Shown: positions 35,342 through 44,747, numbered from the stretch's first letter. The stretch: DNA of 64,000 bases from Streptomyces caelestis (GCF_001279005.1 NZ_LGCN01000196.1:1-64000); one strand, 5' to 3'. Notes: a model not told the origin generated them from the letters alone. A program made the numbers and translations.

Positions 35342-35890
35342 TCACTCCTCGGCCGCGGCCTCCCGCAGCCGTCCGAACTCCTCCGCCAGCGTCGCCGGCG
35401 TCCAGTGCGCGTTCAGCCCACTGGGATTGGGCAGCACCCACACGCGGGTGCCGCCGATGGTCCGCTCCTGCGGGCCGACCCGCGCCTTCCTGTCGTCGAA
35501 CGCCGCGCGGTACGCGGTGACGCCCAGCACGGCCAGCCACCGCGGCCGCAGCCGGGCCACCTTCAGGGCGAGCAGCCGCCCGCCCTCCCGGTACTCCTCG
35601 GCGCCCAGCTCGTCGGCCCGCGCGGTCGCCCGCGCCACGACGTTGGTGATGCCGAGCCCGTACGACGGCAGCTCCCGCTGCTCGGACGGCAGCAGCTGCC
35701 GGGGCGTGAAACCGGAGCGGTGCAGGGCCGGCCAGAAGCGGTTGCCGGGGCGGGCGAAGTGGTGGCCGGTCGCGGCCGTCGTCAGACCGGGGTTGATGCC
35801 GCAGAACAGCACGCGCAGGCCGTCCGCGACCACATCCGGTACGAGGCGGTCGCGGGCGGCCTCCAGCTCCTCCTGGGTGAAGCGCGTCAG
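35342..35890 (-). CDS. mug: Mismatch-specific DNA-glycosylase, Mug/TDG type (182 aa)
   Basis: Removes mispaired uracil/thymine-type lesions in DNA. The catalytic motif GINPG is present (VLFCGINPGLTTAATGHHFA, about residues 26-45), as are the second loop PNPSGLNAHW and the conserved YGLGITNVVAR. A family-typical beginning (TRFTQEELEAARDRL) would start at CTG 35888-35890, which overlaps the purB stop as CTGA. No ATG or GTG fits the conserved N-terminus, so a CTG start by translational coupling to purB is the best reading; a GTG near 35831 would truncate it. Confidence 0.85.
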   Translation of the reverse strand: MTRFTQEELEAARDRLVPDVVADGLRVLFCGINPGLTTAATGHHFARPGNRFWPALHRSGFTPRQLLPSEQRELPSYGLGITNVVARATARADELGAEEYREGGRLLALKVARLRPRWLAVLGVTAYRAAFDDRKARVGPQERTIGGTRVWVLPNPSGLNAHWTPATLAEEFGRLREAAAEE

Positions 35891-37329
35891 AGGATCGCCC
35901 CGGGGGTGTAGCCGGCGGCCGCCGGGTGCTGCTTGACGATCTCGTCGACGCGGCCCACGACGGCGGCGACCTGGTCGCCCGCGGCACCGGTGAAGGACAG
36001 CTTGTCCGCCATCAGCGCCTCCAGTTCGGCCCGGCCGAGCGGCAGCCGCTCGTCGGCGGCGAGCTTGTCGAGGAGGTCGTTGCGCTCGGCGCCCCGCTCC
36101 CGCATGGCGAGGGCGGTGGCGACGGCGTTCTCCTTGATCGCCTCGTGCGCGACCTCGCGGCCGACACCCGCGCGCACGGCGCCCATCAGCACCTTGGTGG
36201 TGGCGAGGAACGGCAGGTAGCGGTCCAGCTCCCGGGCCACGACCGCCGGGAAGGCGCCGAACTCGTCGAGCACCGTCAGGAACGTCTCCAGCAGGCCGTC
36301 GAGCGCGAAGAACGCGTCCGGCAGCGCGACCCGGCGCACCACCGAGCAGGACACGTCGCCCTCGTTCCACTGGTCGCCGGCCAGCTCGCCGGTCATCGAG
36401 GCGTAACCGCGCAGGATCACCATCAGGCCGTTGACGCGCTCGCAGGAGCGGGTGTTCATCTTGTGCGGCATGGCGGACGAGCCGACCTGGCCCGGCTTGA
36501 AGCCCTCGGTCACCAGCTCGTGCCCGGCCATCAGCCGGATCGTCTTCGCCAGCGACGACGGCGCGGCGGCCAGCTGCACCAGCGCGGTGACGACCTCGTA
36601 GTCGAGCGAGCGCGGGTAGACCTGGCCGACGCTCGTGAACGCCTGCGAGAAGCCCAGGTGCCCGGCGATCCGCCGCTCCAGCTCCGCCAGCCCGTCCGCG
36701 TCGCCGCCGAGCAGGTCCAGCATGTCCTGGGCGGTGCCGACCGGGCCCTTGATGCCGCGCAGCGGGTAGCGGCCCAGCAGCTCCTCCACCCGGCCGTACG
36801 CGACGAGCAGCTCGTCGGCGGCGGTGGCGAACCGCTTGCCGAGGGTGGTGGCCTGCGCGGCCACGTTGTGCGAGCGGCCGGCCATGACCAGCTCGCCGTA
36901 CTCGCCGGCCAGCTTGCCCAGGCGGGCGAGCACGGCCACCGTGCGGTCGCGCACCAGCTCCAGCGAGAGCCGGATCTGCAGCTGCTCGACGTTCTCGGTG
37001 AGGTCGCGGGAGGTCATCCCCTTGTGCACGTGCTCGTGCCCGGCGAGGTCGTTGAACTCCTCGATCCGCGCCTTCACGTCGTGCCGGGTGACCTTCTCGC
37101 GTTCGGCGATCGAGGCCAGGTCGACGGTGTCGAGCACCCGCTCGTAGTCGGCGATCGCCGCGTCGGGCACCTCGATCCCGAGGTCCTTCTGGGCCCGCAG
37201 CACGGCGAGCCAGAGCCGGCGCTCCAGCCTCACCTTCTGCTCGGGCGACCAGAGCGTGGCGAGCTCGGCGGAGGCGTAGCGTCCGGCGAGGACGTTCGGG
37301 ATGCGGGGTTTGGCGGGCGCAGCAGTCAC
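35887..37329 (-). CDS. purB: Adenylosuccinate lyase (480 aa)
   Basis: Two reactions of purine synthesis: SAICAR to AICAR and adenylosuccinate to AMP. Fumarase/aspartase-superfamily signature GSSAMPHKMNTRSCERV is present, with MTSRDLTENVEQ and MAGRSHNVAAQATTLG supplying active-site residues. Length is typical. The GTG start at 37329 gives the conserved beginning with PRIPNVLAGRYASAELA. There is no Shine-Dalgarno; TAGACT lies eight bases upstream, which would suit a leaderless message. It is coupled downstream to the mismatch glycosylase. Confidence 0.95.
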   Translation of the reverse strand: MTAAPAKPRIPNVLAGRYASAELATLWSPEQKVRLERRLWLAVLRAQKDLGIEVPDAAIADYERVLDTVDLASIAEREKVTRHDVKARIEEFNDLAGHEHVHKGMTSRDLTENVEQLQIRLSLELVRDRTVAVLARLGKLAGEYGELVMAGRSHNVAAQATTLGKRFATAADELLVAYGRVEELLGRYPLRGIKGPVGTAQDMLDLLGGDADGLAELERRIAGHLGFSQAFTSVGQVYPRSLDYEVVTALVQLAAAPSSLAKTIRLMAGHELVTEGFKPGQVGSSAMPHKMNTRSCERVNGLMVILRGYASMTGELAGDQWNEGDVSCSVVRRVALPDAFFALDGLLETFLTVLDEFGAFPAVVARELDRYLPFLATTKVLMGAVRAGVGREVAHEAIKENAVATALAMRERGAERNDLLDKLAADERLPLGRAELEALMADKLSFTGAAGDQVAAVVGRVDEIVKQHPAAAGYTPGAIL

Positions 37330-37401
37330 GTACAGGGAGTCTACTGGCGATTCCTGCAGGCCCGCGCCACCGGGTGACCTGGAGGAAACCACAAGGAGGC
37401 G

Positions 37402-38178
37402 CTACCGGCCCTCGTAGGGCAGCAGCTCGGGCCGCTTCGGCGGCAGCCCGTCACCGGAGGAACGGCCGGTGAGCCGACGGCCGATCCACGGCAGCAGGTG
37501 CTGCCGGGCGAACCGGGCGTCCTCGACCCGCCGGGCCACCCAGCGCGGGGGAAGCGTCGCCTCCGGGGGCAGGTGCCACTCGGGGTCCTCCGGCGGGTGA
37601 CCGAGCGTCTGCCACACCGCCTCGGCGACCCTGCGGTGCCCGTCCGCGGTCAGGTGCAGCCGGTCCACGTCCCACAGCCGGGGGTCGGCGAGCGACGGCG
37701 CCCCGTACAGGTCGACGACCAGCGCGCCGTGCTTTTCGGCGAGCTCGTCGACGCACTCGAACAGCGCCTCCATGCGCGGGCGGAAGCGCTCCAGGACCGG
37801 CCCCTGGCGGCCGGGGCTGCGCATCAGCACCAGCTGCCCGCAGTGCGGCGCCAGCCGCTCCACGGCCTCGGTCAGCAGCTCCCGCACCCTCCCCATGTCG
37901 CACTTGGGCCGCAGGGTGTCGTTGAGCCCGCCGACCAGGGTGACGACGTCGGCCCGCATGGCGGCGGCGACCTCGACCTGCTCGTCGACGATCTGCTGGA
38001 TCAGCTTGCCGCGCACCGCGAGGTTGGCGTACCGGAAACCGGGACGGGCGGCCGCCATCCGCGCGGCGAGGAGATCGGCCCAGCCCCGGTAGGTGCCGTC
38101 GGGAAGGAGGTCCGACATGCCCTCGGTGAAGGAGTCGCCGAGGGCGACAAGGCTGTTGTAGGTGGGATTCGTCTGCAT
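37402..38178 (-). CDS. SGNH/GDSL hydrolase family protein (258 aa)
   Basis: Esterase/lipase-type SGNH fold: block I ALGDSFTEG (Ser about residue 16), block III GGLNDTLRP (Gly and Asn) and block V DVDRLHLTADGHR (Asp and His). No signal peptide, so probably cytoplasmic. A proline-rich C-terminal tail of about 60 residues follows the catalytic part. Substrate unknown. Confidence 0.9.
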   Translation of the reverse strand: MQTNPTYNSLVALGDSFTEGMSDLLPDGTYRGWADLLAARMAAARPGFRYANLAVRGKLIQQIVDEQVEVAAAMRADVVTLVGGLNDTLRPKCDMGRVRELLTEAVERLAPHCGQLVLMRSPGRQGPVLERFRPRMEALFECVDELAEKHGALVVDLYGAPSLADPRLWDVDRLHLTADGHRRVAEAVWQTLGHPPEDPEWHLPPEATLPPRWVARRVEDARFARQHLLPWIGRRLTGRSSGDGLPPKRPELLPYEGR

Positions 38179-38236
38179 GGCGACACAGATGGTATCCCGC
38201 GGCACATACCCGGCGGTCGGTCGCCCGTCCCCGCGC

Positions 38237-39250
38237 TCAGGCCCGCTGCCCGAACAGCTCCTGCAGCACGTCCTCCATGGTCACCAGTCCGGCCAGCCGA
38301 CCGTCGGCCCCGAGGACGGCCGCCAGATGCGTACGGCTGCCCCGCATGGCGGTGAGGACGTCGTCCATCGGCGTGCTCTCCCGCACGCGCGCGATGGCCC
38401 GCATGTCGCCCAGCCGGAACGGCAGGTCCCGCGGCGAGGCGTCGAGGGCGTCCTTCACGTGCAGGTAGCCGACGATCCGCCGCTGCTCGTCCACCACCGG
38501 GAAGCGGGAGAACCCGAACTCCGCCGACAGCCGCTCCAGCCCTTCCGGGGTGACCCCCACGCTCGCGTAGACCACGCGCTCCAGCGGCATCACCACGTCC
38601 CGCACGGGCCGCCGGCCCAGCTCCAGCGCGTCGTGCAACCGTTCCCGCGCGCGGTCGTCGATGAGGCCCGCCTCGCCGGAGTCCTTCACGATCTGGGCCA
38701 GTTCGGAGTCCGAGAAGGACGCGACGACCTCGTTCCGCGTCTCGACCCGCATCAGCTTCAGCAGCGCGTTGGCGAACGCGTTGACCGTGAAGATCACCGG
38801 GCGCAGCGCGCGGGACAGCGCCACCAGCGGCGGACCCAGCACCAGGGCGCTGCGCACCGGCTCGGCGAGCGCGATGTTCTTCGGCACCATCTCGCCGAGC
38901 AGCATGTGCAGATACGTCGCGAGCGCCAGCGCGATCACGAACGACACCGCGTGCCCCGCGCCCTCCGGCACGCCCACCGCATGGAACACCGGCTCGAGCA
39001 GGTGCGCGATGGCCGGCTCGGCGACGACGCCGAGGACCAGGGTGCACAGCGTGATGCCGAGCTGCGCGGCCGCCAGCAGCGCGGACACGTGCTCCAGGCC
39101 CCACAGCACGCTCTTCGCGCGCCGGTCGCCCTCGTCCGCGTACGGCTCGATCTGGCTGCGGCGGACCGAGATCAGCGCGAACTCGGCGCCGACGAAGAAG
39201 GCGTTGACGACCAGGGTCGCCAGACCGATCAGCAGCTGTACGACGGTCAT
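38237..39250 (-). CDS. CNNM/hemolysin-C-type membrane protein with CBS pair, short form (337 aa)
   Basis: N-terminal DUF21/CNNM membrane domain of about four helices (VVQLLIGLATLVVNAFFVGA at the start, then LLAAAQLGITLCTLVLGVV and LGEMVPKNIALAEP) followed by a CBS pair (about 215-335). The C-terminal CorC_HlyC domain found in long forms is missing; the protein ends at VTMEDVLQELFGQRA. Family members are linked to Mg2+/Co2+ handling. Its ATG overlaps the stop of the upstream long paralogue (ATGA), so the two are coupled and may form heterodimers. Confidence 0.88.
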   Translation of the reverse strand: MTVVQLLIGLATLVVNAFFVGAEFALISVRRSQIEPYADEGDRRAKSVLWGLEHVSALLAAAQLGITLCTLVLGVVAEPAIAHLLEPVFHAVGVPEGAGHAVSFVIALALATYLHMLLGEMVPKNIALAEPVRSALVLGPPLVALSRALRPVIFTVNAFANALLKLMRVETRNEVVASFSDSELAQIVKDSGEAGLIDDRARERLHDALELGRRPVRDVVMPLERVVYASVGVTPEGLERLSAEFGFSRFPVVDEQRRIVGYLHVKDALDASPRDLPFRLGDMRAIARVRESTPMDDVLTAMRGSRTHLAAVLGADGRLAGLVTMEDVLQELFGQRA

Positions 39251-40614
39251 CGCCGTGCCCCCCTGTCATCCGTGGTCCCGGCCGTCCGCCGGTCCGTCGC
39301 GTGCCGGTCCTCGAGGGGCGCGTGCAGCAGGACGCGTGCCGCGCGGCGGCCGGCGGCGTCCACCACGTCCAGGCGCCAGCCGGCGACCTCGAAGGTGTCG
39401 CCGACGGCCGGGATCCGGCCCAGCTCGGCCGCCACGAGTCCGGCGAGGGTCTCGTACGGCCCCTCCGGCGCGCGCAGGCCGACCCGGGCGAGCTGGTCCA
39501 CCCGCGCGGAGCCGTCGGCCGAGAACAGGGCGCGCCCGCTCGCGTCGGTGCCGGCGCGGGCCAGGTCGGGGGTCTCGTGCGGGTCGTGCTCGTCGCGGAC
39601 CTCGCCGACGACCTCCTCGACGATGTCCTCCAGCGTGGCCACGCCGGCCGTGCCGCCGTACTCGTCGATCACCACGGCCATGGTGCGCCGCCCGGAGAGC
39701 CGGTCGAGGAGCCGGTCGACGGTGAGCGTTCCGGGGACCAGCAGCGGTTCGCGCATCAGCTCCGACACGGGCACCCGGGCGCGGCGCTCGGCGGGCAGCG
39801 CCAGTACGTCCTTGACGTGCGCGGTGCCGACGACCGCGTCGAGGGTGTCGCGGTAGACGGGGAACCGGGACAGCCCGGTCGCCCGGGTCACGTTCGCCAC
39901 GTCCTCGCAGGTGGCGTGCGTCTCCAGCGCGACGACCTGGACGCGCGGTGTCATCACGTTCTCGGCGGTGAGGTCGGCGAGGTTCAGCGTGCGGACGAAG
40001 AGCTCGGCGGTGTCCGGCTCCAGGGCGCCCTCCCGGGCGGAGTGCCGGGCGAGCGCCGCGAGCTCCTGCGGTCCGCGCGCGGACTCCAGCTCCTCGGCGG
40101 GTTCCACGCCGATACGGCGCACTATGCGGTTGGCCGTGTTGTTCAGGTGCGTGATGAACGGGCGGAAGGCGGCGCTGAACCAGCGTTGCGCGTTGCCCAC
40201 CCGTCTGGCGACGGCCAGCGGCGAGGAGATCGCCCAGTTCTTGGGCACCAGCTCGCCGACCACCATCAGGAACACCGTCGACAGGGCCGTGCCGATCACC
40301 AGGGCGAGGGAGCGCGCCACCGAACCGGAGACACCGATGTCCTCCAGCGGGCCCGCGAGCAGCGCGGCGATCGACGGCTCGGCCAGCATGCCGACCACCA
40401 GGTTGGTGACCGTGATGCCGAGCTGCGCGCCGGAGAGCTGGAAGGTCAGGTTCCGTACGGCTTTGAGGGCGCCCGCCGCCCCCCGCTCACCGCGTTCGAC
40501 GGCCCGCTCCAGCTCGGCCCGCTCGACCGTGGTGAGGGAGAACTCGGCCGCGACGAACGCGCCGCAGGCGAGCGAGAGCAGGATCGCCGCCAGAAGGAGG
40601 AGCACTTCGGTCAT
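39247..40614 (-). CDS. CNNM/hemolysin-C-type membrane protein with CBS pair and CorC_HlyC domain (455 aa)
   Basis: Full-length member: DUF21 membrane domain (LLLLAAILLSLACGAFVAAE at the start, LGITVTNLVVGMLAEP, FLMVVGELVPKNWAI), CBS pair (about 205-330, SRFPVYRDTLDAVVGTAH and VIDEYGGTAGVATLEDIVEE) and a C-terminal CorC_HlyC transporter-associated domain (about 345-430). Start at ATG 40614 puts the first membrane helix at the N-terminus. First gene of a coupled pair with the short paralogue. Confidence 0.88.
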   Translation of the reverse strand: MTEVLLLLAAILLSLACGAFVAAEFSLTTVERAELERAVERGERGAAGALKAVRNLTFQLSGAQLGITVTNLVVGMLAEPSIAALLAGPLEDIGVSGSVARSLALVIGTALSTVFLMVVGELVPKNWAISSPLAVARRVGNAQRWFSAAFRPFITHLNNTANRIVRRIGVEPAEELESARGPQELAALARHSAREGALEPDTAELFVRTLNLADLTAENVMTPRVQVVALETHATCEDVANVTRATGLSRFPVYRDTLDAVVGTAHVKDVLALPAERRARVPVSELMREPLLVPGTLTVDRLLDRLSGRRTMAVVIDEYGGTAGVATLEDIVEEVVGEVRDEHDPHETPDLARAGTDASGRALFSADGSARVDQLARVGLRAPEGPYETLAGLVAAELGRIPAVGDTFEVAGWRLDVVDAAGRRAARVLLHAPLEDRHATDRRTAGTTDDRGARR

Positions 40615-40773
40615 CGGGTCACCTCTGTCCCATGGTCGGACAGGACGGGAACGGACGCGCGGTGTCGTGGACCGAAGGGCTCGCCCATGGGCGGACGCAC
40701 ACAACCTTTCATGGAGGACCGAGTGGCCGTCCAAGGGTAAAGGACCGGCAAAGTGGCGCCGTCGGGCCGTGGA

Positions 40774-41199
40774 TCACCCGGTGAGGGGCTTCACCCAGCG
40801 CCGCCGGCTTTCCTCCCGCGCGTACCCCGCGGCGCCCCATGCATGATGGGCCGTCTCGTTGTTCTGGAGCACCATCGCGTCCGCGCGGCGCCCGCCGAGC
40901 CGTGCGAACCGTTCCTCCGCGGCGGCCAGCAGCGCGGATCCGATGCCCCGGCAGCGGCGGTCCGGGTGCACCGCCAGCCGGTAGAGGTGGCACCGCCAGC
41001 CGTCGAAGCCCGCGATCACCGTGCCGACCAGCTCACCGCCGCTCTCCGCGAGGATCAGCGCCCGGGGGTCGCGGGCGACCAGCCGCTCCACGCCCTCCCG
41101 GTCGTCACTGATGCTCGTGCCCTCGGCGGCCGCCTTCCAGAAGGCCAGCACGGTGTCGAGATCCTCGGGCGTCGCGGCCCGTATGCGCAGCTCAGTCAT
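40774..41199 (-). CDS. GNAT family N-acetyltransferase (141 aa)
   Basis: Single GNAT domain: begins IRAATPEDLDTVLAFW, with the acetyl-CoA-binding loop VHPDRRCRGIGSALLAAAEE (about residues 78-97) and late motif NNETAHHAWGAAGY. Typical of small-molecule or protein acetyltransferases; substrate unknown. Divergent from the RHH antitoxin 123 bp away. Confidence 0.88.
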   Translation of the reverse strand: MTELRIRAATPEDLDTVLAFWKAAAEGTSISDDREGVERLVARDPRALILAESGGELVGTVIAGFDGWRCHLYRLAVHPDRRCRGIGSALLAAAEERFARLGGRRADAMVLQNNETAHHAWGAAGYAREESRRRWVKPLTG

Positions 41200-41322
41200 A
41201 CGGTGATCACAGCACGCGGGAGTCCGTACGGCACGGCATTCCACGATCCGGACCTCCGACCGCGCCGGTCGCCCCGTCCGCGGCACTTGTCGCTGCCGGC
41301 GTCCCGGTGCCGGCTTCGAGGC

Positions 41323-41598
41323 ATGGCGAAGACCCGGCTGAACGTGCGCGTGGACGAGGGCACCGCCCGCGCGGCGCGGGAACGTGCCCCGGCGCGCGGG
41401 ATGAGCGTGAACCGCTCCATCGAGGAACTGGTCCGGCAGGACACCGGCGAGGCGGGCCGCGCCTTCGTCGAGGCCGCCGCCGACTTCATGAAGCAGTACG
41501 AGAGCGTCTTCGCCGAGGAGTCCGGTGGGGGTCCTTCCGCTCGAGCGAAGCCGGGAGTGGCGGCGGAGCGCGAAGGCACGAGCGAAGGTCGCCGCTGA
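41323..41598 (+). CDS. Ribbon-helix-helix antitoxin, Arc/MazE-like (91 aa)
   Basis: N-terminal RHH DNA-binding segment: MAKTRLNVRVDEGTARAARE, then RGMSVNRSIEELVRQDTGE. A helical toxin-binding tail follows (AFVEAAADFMKQYESVFAEE). The last 23 codons or so (from SGGGPSARAKPG) look unlike the conserved tail, and their DNA matches a Streptomyces dispersed GC-rich repeat with GCTCGAGC at its centre. The toxin-like gene starts 4 bp after the stop. Expected to autoregulate and neutralise the toxin. Confidence 0.8.
   Translation: MAKTRLNVRVDEGTARAARERAPARGMSVNRSIEELVRQDTGEAGRAFVEAAADFMKQYESVFAEESGGGPSARAKPGVAAEREGTSEGRR
41524..41565. repeat. Dispersed GC-rich repeat inside the antitoxin 3' end
   Basis: The segment around the GCTCGAGC palindrome (with GTGGGGGTCCTTCCGCTCG on its left and GAAGCCGGGAGTGG on its right) resembles a repeat found at many intergenic places in Streptomyces genomes. 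Here it lies within the coding region and supplies about 14 codons. Identified from memory of the repeat class. Confidence 0.55.
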
Positions 41599-41602
41599 GC
41601 CG

Positions 41603-41977
41603 TTGGACGAGCTGCGTATCGACCTCGCGTGGCTGTTGATGCCCGCCGAGCGGCAGACCCCGGGAGACCCCCAGGTCACCGACTGGGGCGCCCTCGTCGC
41701 CGCCGTCGCACGCCACGAGGCCGAGATCTTCGACGTCCCCGTCCACGACAGCCCGCACGCCCGCGCCGCGTCGCTGCTCCCGTTGCTGACCCGCGTCCCC
41801 GCGCTGGAGCGCTCCAACGCCCTGTTCGCCCCCGCCGTCGCGTACGCCTGCCTCGTCGCCGGCGGTCCGAAGGTCGTCACCTCGCCGGAACAGGTGCGCG
41901 ACCTGGCCCGGCTCGTCCACGACGGCGGGGCGACGGTGGACGACAACGCGGCCGGGCTGCGCCGCTGGTGCGACTGA
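41603..41977 (+). CDS. Fic/Doc-like toxin, motif-degenerate (124 aa)
   Basis: Paired with the RHH antitoxin. Its sequence (RIDLAWLLMPAERQTPG, DWGALVAAVARHEAEIFDVP, RVPALERSNALFAPAVAYAC, VVTSPEQVRDLARLV) matches Doc/Fic-like toxins of Streptomyces. The usual catalytic HxFx(D/N)(A/G)NKR is reduced to ALERSNALFA, so AMP-transfer or kinase chemistry is doubtful. TTG at 41603 is chosen because the homologous part begins there, four bases after the antitoxin stop; no ATG fits. It ends directly against a convergent methyltransferase gene. Confidence 0.75.
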   Translation: MDELRIDLAWLLMPAERQTPGDPQVTDWGALVAAVARHEAEIFDVPVHDSPHARAASLLPLLTRVPALERSNALFAPAVAYACLVAGGPKVVTSPEQVRDLARLVHDGGATVDDNAAGLRRWCD

Positions 41978-42679
41978 TCAGTTCCCGGTGGCCGCCGCGT
42001 CGCCCGGTGGCCGCCACGCGGTGCCCATGACGCAGTACGAGGTGGGCAGCGCCGGCCCCCTGTCCGGCACCAGCACCCGCCGGTACGGGCCGAGCTCGAA
42101 CCCCGCCTCCCGCAGCGCGCCGACCGGGTCCCGCGCCACGTGGCAGCCACCGGCCAGCGACGGCCACACCGTCCGGTCCAGCGCCCGCTGGGCGAGACGC
42201 ATGCCCCGGCCGCCGCCCCGGCCGTGCTCGAAGAACCGCACCTCGCCGCCCGGTCGCAGCACCCGCCTCAGCTCCGCGAGCGCCCGCGGCACGTCCCGGA
42301 CGCTGCACAGCACCAGCGAGAGCACCGCCGCGTCGAACGCCTCGCTCTTGACCGGCAGCGCCTCCGCCACACCCGGCACCACGTCCACCGGCACCCGGGC
42401 GCGCAGGGCGGCCTTCACGGCCGGCGCCCGCAGCTGCCGCTCCGGTTCGATGGCGACGATCTCCGAGACGGCGCCCGGATAGTGCGCGAAGTTCAGACCG
42501 TTGCCCGCGCCCACCTCGATCACCCGGCCGGACAGCCCGCCGAGCAGTCTGCCCCGCACCCCGGCCATCCCCGCGCGGGTCTCGGCGACGACGCTGAGCC
42601 GGGCGTAGCACCGCGCGAACAGCGGATGGTGCACGGCATCCCGCTCCACCCTCGTGGACCGGCCGGACCGCAGCTGCAT
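41978..42679 (-). CDS. Class I SAM-dependent methyltransferase (233 aa)
   Basis: Rossmann-type methyltransferase: SAM-binding motif I VIEVGAGNGLNF (about residues 53-64), acidic loop IVAIEPERQLR, motif with LPVKSEAFDAAVLSLVLCSV and LRRVLRPGGEVRFFEH. UbiE/methyltransferase-11-like. The ATG at 42679 follows a GGGAGG ribosome binding site. Substrate unknown. Confidence 0.88.
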   Translation of the reverse strand: MQLRSGRSTRVERDAVHHPLFARCYARLSVVAETRAGMAGVRGRLLGGLSGRVIEVGAGNGLNFAHYPGAVSEIVAIEPERQLRAPAVKAALRARVPVDVVPGVAEALPVKSEAFDAAVLSLVLCSVRDVPRALAELRRVLRPGGEVRFFEHGRGGGRGMRLAQRALDRTVWPSLAGGCHVARDPVGALREAGFELGPYRRVLVPDRGPALPTSYCVMGTAWRPPGDAAATGN

Positions 42680-42748
42680 GAGGACCTCCCTCGGGACGGG
42701 CCTACGCCGATTCTCCCCCGAACAGGTGATCCGCACCCCTGTCCGCCG

Positions 42749-43465
42749 TCAGGGCGCCTCGCGCGCCCGGAACGTCTCCGCGTCCCAGGTCCCCGCCAGC
42801 CGGGGAGCCAGCCAGTGCGGCGCCGAGGCCCGGAACCCGGCGGGGTCCAGCGCGCCCGCCCCGGCCGGCACGGCGCCCAGCAGCGGGGCGCCGGTCACGT
42901 CCGGCAGGTCCAGCAGATTGCACCGCGAGGCCAGGTCGGGCCCGGCGGGCCAGCTGCCGATCACCACACCCGCCAGGTCCAGCCCTCGCCCGCGCAGTTC
43001 ACGGGCCGTCAGCTCCGTGACGTTCAGGGTGCCGAGCCCGGCCGACGCCACCACCAGCACCGGCGCGGCCAGCAGCGCCGCCGCGTCCGCCAGCGTCCCG
43101 CCGGCCGCGTCGAACCGCACGAGCAGCCCGCCCGCGCCCTCCACCAGCACCAGATCGTGCTCCGCGGCCAGCTTGGCGGCCCGCTCCGCGACCTCGTGCG
43201 GACGCACCGGCGCCCGGCCGGCCCGGCGGGCCGCCGTGGCCGGCGCCAGCGGATCCGGGTACCGGGCCAGCTCGTCCGTCGTCACCGCACCGGCGAGCCG
43301 CGCGACCTCCTCGGCGTCCCCGGCCTCGTCCGGCCGCACACCCGTCTGCGCCGCCTTCAGCACGGCCACCGACCGGCCCGCCGCCAGCGCCGTCGCGGCG
43401 AGGGCGGCCGTCACCACCGTCTTGCCGACCTCGGTGCCCGTGCCCGTGATCACCATCACCGGCAT
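42749..43465 (-). CDS. bioD: Dethiobiotin synthase (238 aa)
   Basis: ATP-dependent ring closure of DAPA to dethiobiotin, third step of biotin synthesis. P-loop GTGTEVGKT (about residues 8-16) binds [11 protein letters not shown] supplies substrate contact; [12 protein letters not shown] is the second conserved loop. The ATG at 43465 follows GGAGG at the end of bioA. Last gene of bioB-bioA-bioD. Confidence 0.93.
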   Translation of the reverse strand: MPVMVITGTGTEVGKTVVTAALAATALAAGRSVAVLKAAQTGVRPDEAGDAEEVARLAGAVTTDELARYPDPLAPATAARRAGRAPVRPHEVAERAAKLAAEHDLVLVEGAGGLLVRFDAAGGTLADAAALLAAPVLVVASAGLGTLNVTELTARELRGRGLDLAGVVIGSWPAGPDLASRCNLLDLPDVTGAPLLGAVPAGAGALDPAGFRASAPHWLAPRLAGTWDAETFRAREAP

Positions 43466-43466
43466 G

Positions 43467-44747
43467 TCATCCCTCCTTCGCCGCCGCGCACACCGCATGG
43501 GCGATGCGCGCCACGTCCGCGTCACCCGTGACGTACGGCGGCATGGTGTAGATCAGATCGCGGAACGGCCGCAGCCACACGCCCTCACGCACGGCGGCCT
43601 CCGTGGCCGCCCGCATGTCGACGGCGTGGTCGAGCTGGACGACCCCGATGGCGCCGAGCACGCGCACGTCCCGCACCCCGGGCAGCCCGGCCGCCGGCGC
43701 CAGCCCCTCCCGCAGGCCCGCCTCGATCCGCTCGACCTCCGCGAGCCAGTCCTGGCCGAGCAGCAGCTCGACGGAGGCGCAGGCCACGGCCGCCGCCAGC
43801 GGATTGCCCATGAACGTCGGGCCGTGCGCCAGCACCGGCACCTCACCGCGCGAGATGCCCCTCGCCACCCGGGCGGTGCACAGCGTCGCCGCCATGGTCA
43901 GATAACCGCCGGTCAGCGCCTTGCCCACACACATCACATCCGGCGTCACCGCCGCGTGCCCCGCCGCGAACAACGCGCCCGTGCGCCCGAACCCGGTCGC
44001 GATCTCGTCGAACACCAGCAGCACGTCGTGCGCGTCGCACGCCTCGCGCAGCACCCGCAGGTACGCGGGGGAGTGGAACCGCATCCCGCCCGCGCCCTGC
44101 ACCACCGGCTCCACGATCACCGCGGCCAGCTCGCCGGCGTGCCGTTCGACCGTGGACCGCAGGTGTTCCGCGTAGGCCTCCTCGTACCCGGCGGGCGGCG
44201 CGTCCGCGAAGACCTGGCGCGGCAGCACCCCGGACCACAGCTCGTGCATCCCGCCCTCGGGATCGCACACCGACATCGGCTGCCAGGTGTCGCCGTGGTA
44301 GCCGCCCCGCCAGGTCAGCAGCCGTTGCTTCTCCGGCCGGCCCAGCGAACGCCAGTACTGCAGGCACATCTTCACCGCGACCTCGACCGACACCGACCCG
44401 GAGTCGGCGAGGAACACGTGCTCGAGACCGTCCGGCGACACGTCGACGAGGAGCTTCGCCAGCCGCACGGCGGGCTCGTGGGTGAGCCCGCCGAACATCA
44501 CGTGGCTCATCCGCTCCAGCTGCCCGCGCGCGGCCTCGTTCAGCACCGGGTGGTTGTAGCCGTGGATCGCCGACCACCAGGACGACATCCCGTCGACCAG
44601 TTCGCCCGAGCCGTCGGCGAGCCTCAGCCGCACCCCGCTCGCCGACTCCACGACGAGCGGTTCCCGACGGCCCGGCATGGGCCCGTACGGATGCCAGACG
44701 TGCCGCCGGTCGAGCTCCAGCAGCTCGGCGACGGACCGCTCAGGCAT
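43467..44747 (-). CDS. bioA: Adenosylmethionine-8-amino-7-oxononanoate aminotransferase (426 aa)
   Basis: PLP aminotransferase that makes DAPA from KAPA, using SAM as the amino donor. Features are WHPYGPMPG near the start, [43 protein letters not shown], the PLP Lys in [11 protein letters not shown] and [11 protein letters not shown]. Its ATG overlaps the 3' end of bioB by 8 bp, so translation is coupled. Confidence 0.95.
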   Translation of the reverse strand: MPERSVAELLELDRRHVWHPYGPMPGRREPLVVESASGVRLRLADGSGELVDGMSSWWSAIHGYNHPVLNEAARGQLERMSHVMFGGLTHEPAVRLAKLLVDVSPDGLEHVFLADSGSVSVEVAVKMCLQYWRSLGRPEKQRLLTWRGGYHGDTWQPMSVCDPEGGMHELWSGVLPRQVFADAPPAGYEEAYAEHLRSTVERHAGELAAVIVEPVVQGAGGMRFHSPAYLRVLREACDAHDVLLVFDEIATGFGRTGALFAAGHAAVTPDVMCVGKALTGGYLTMAATLCTARVARGISRGEVPVLAHGPTFMGNPLAAAVACASVELLLGQDWLAEVERIEAGLREGLAPAAGLPGVRDVRVLGAIGVVQLDHAVDMRAATEAAVREGVWLRPFRDLIYTMPPYVTGDADVARIAHAVCAAAKEG

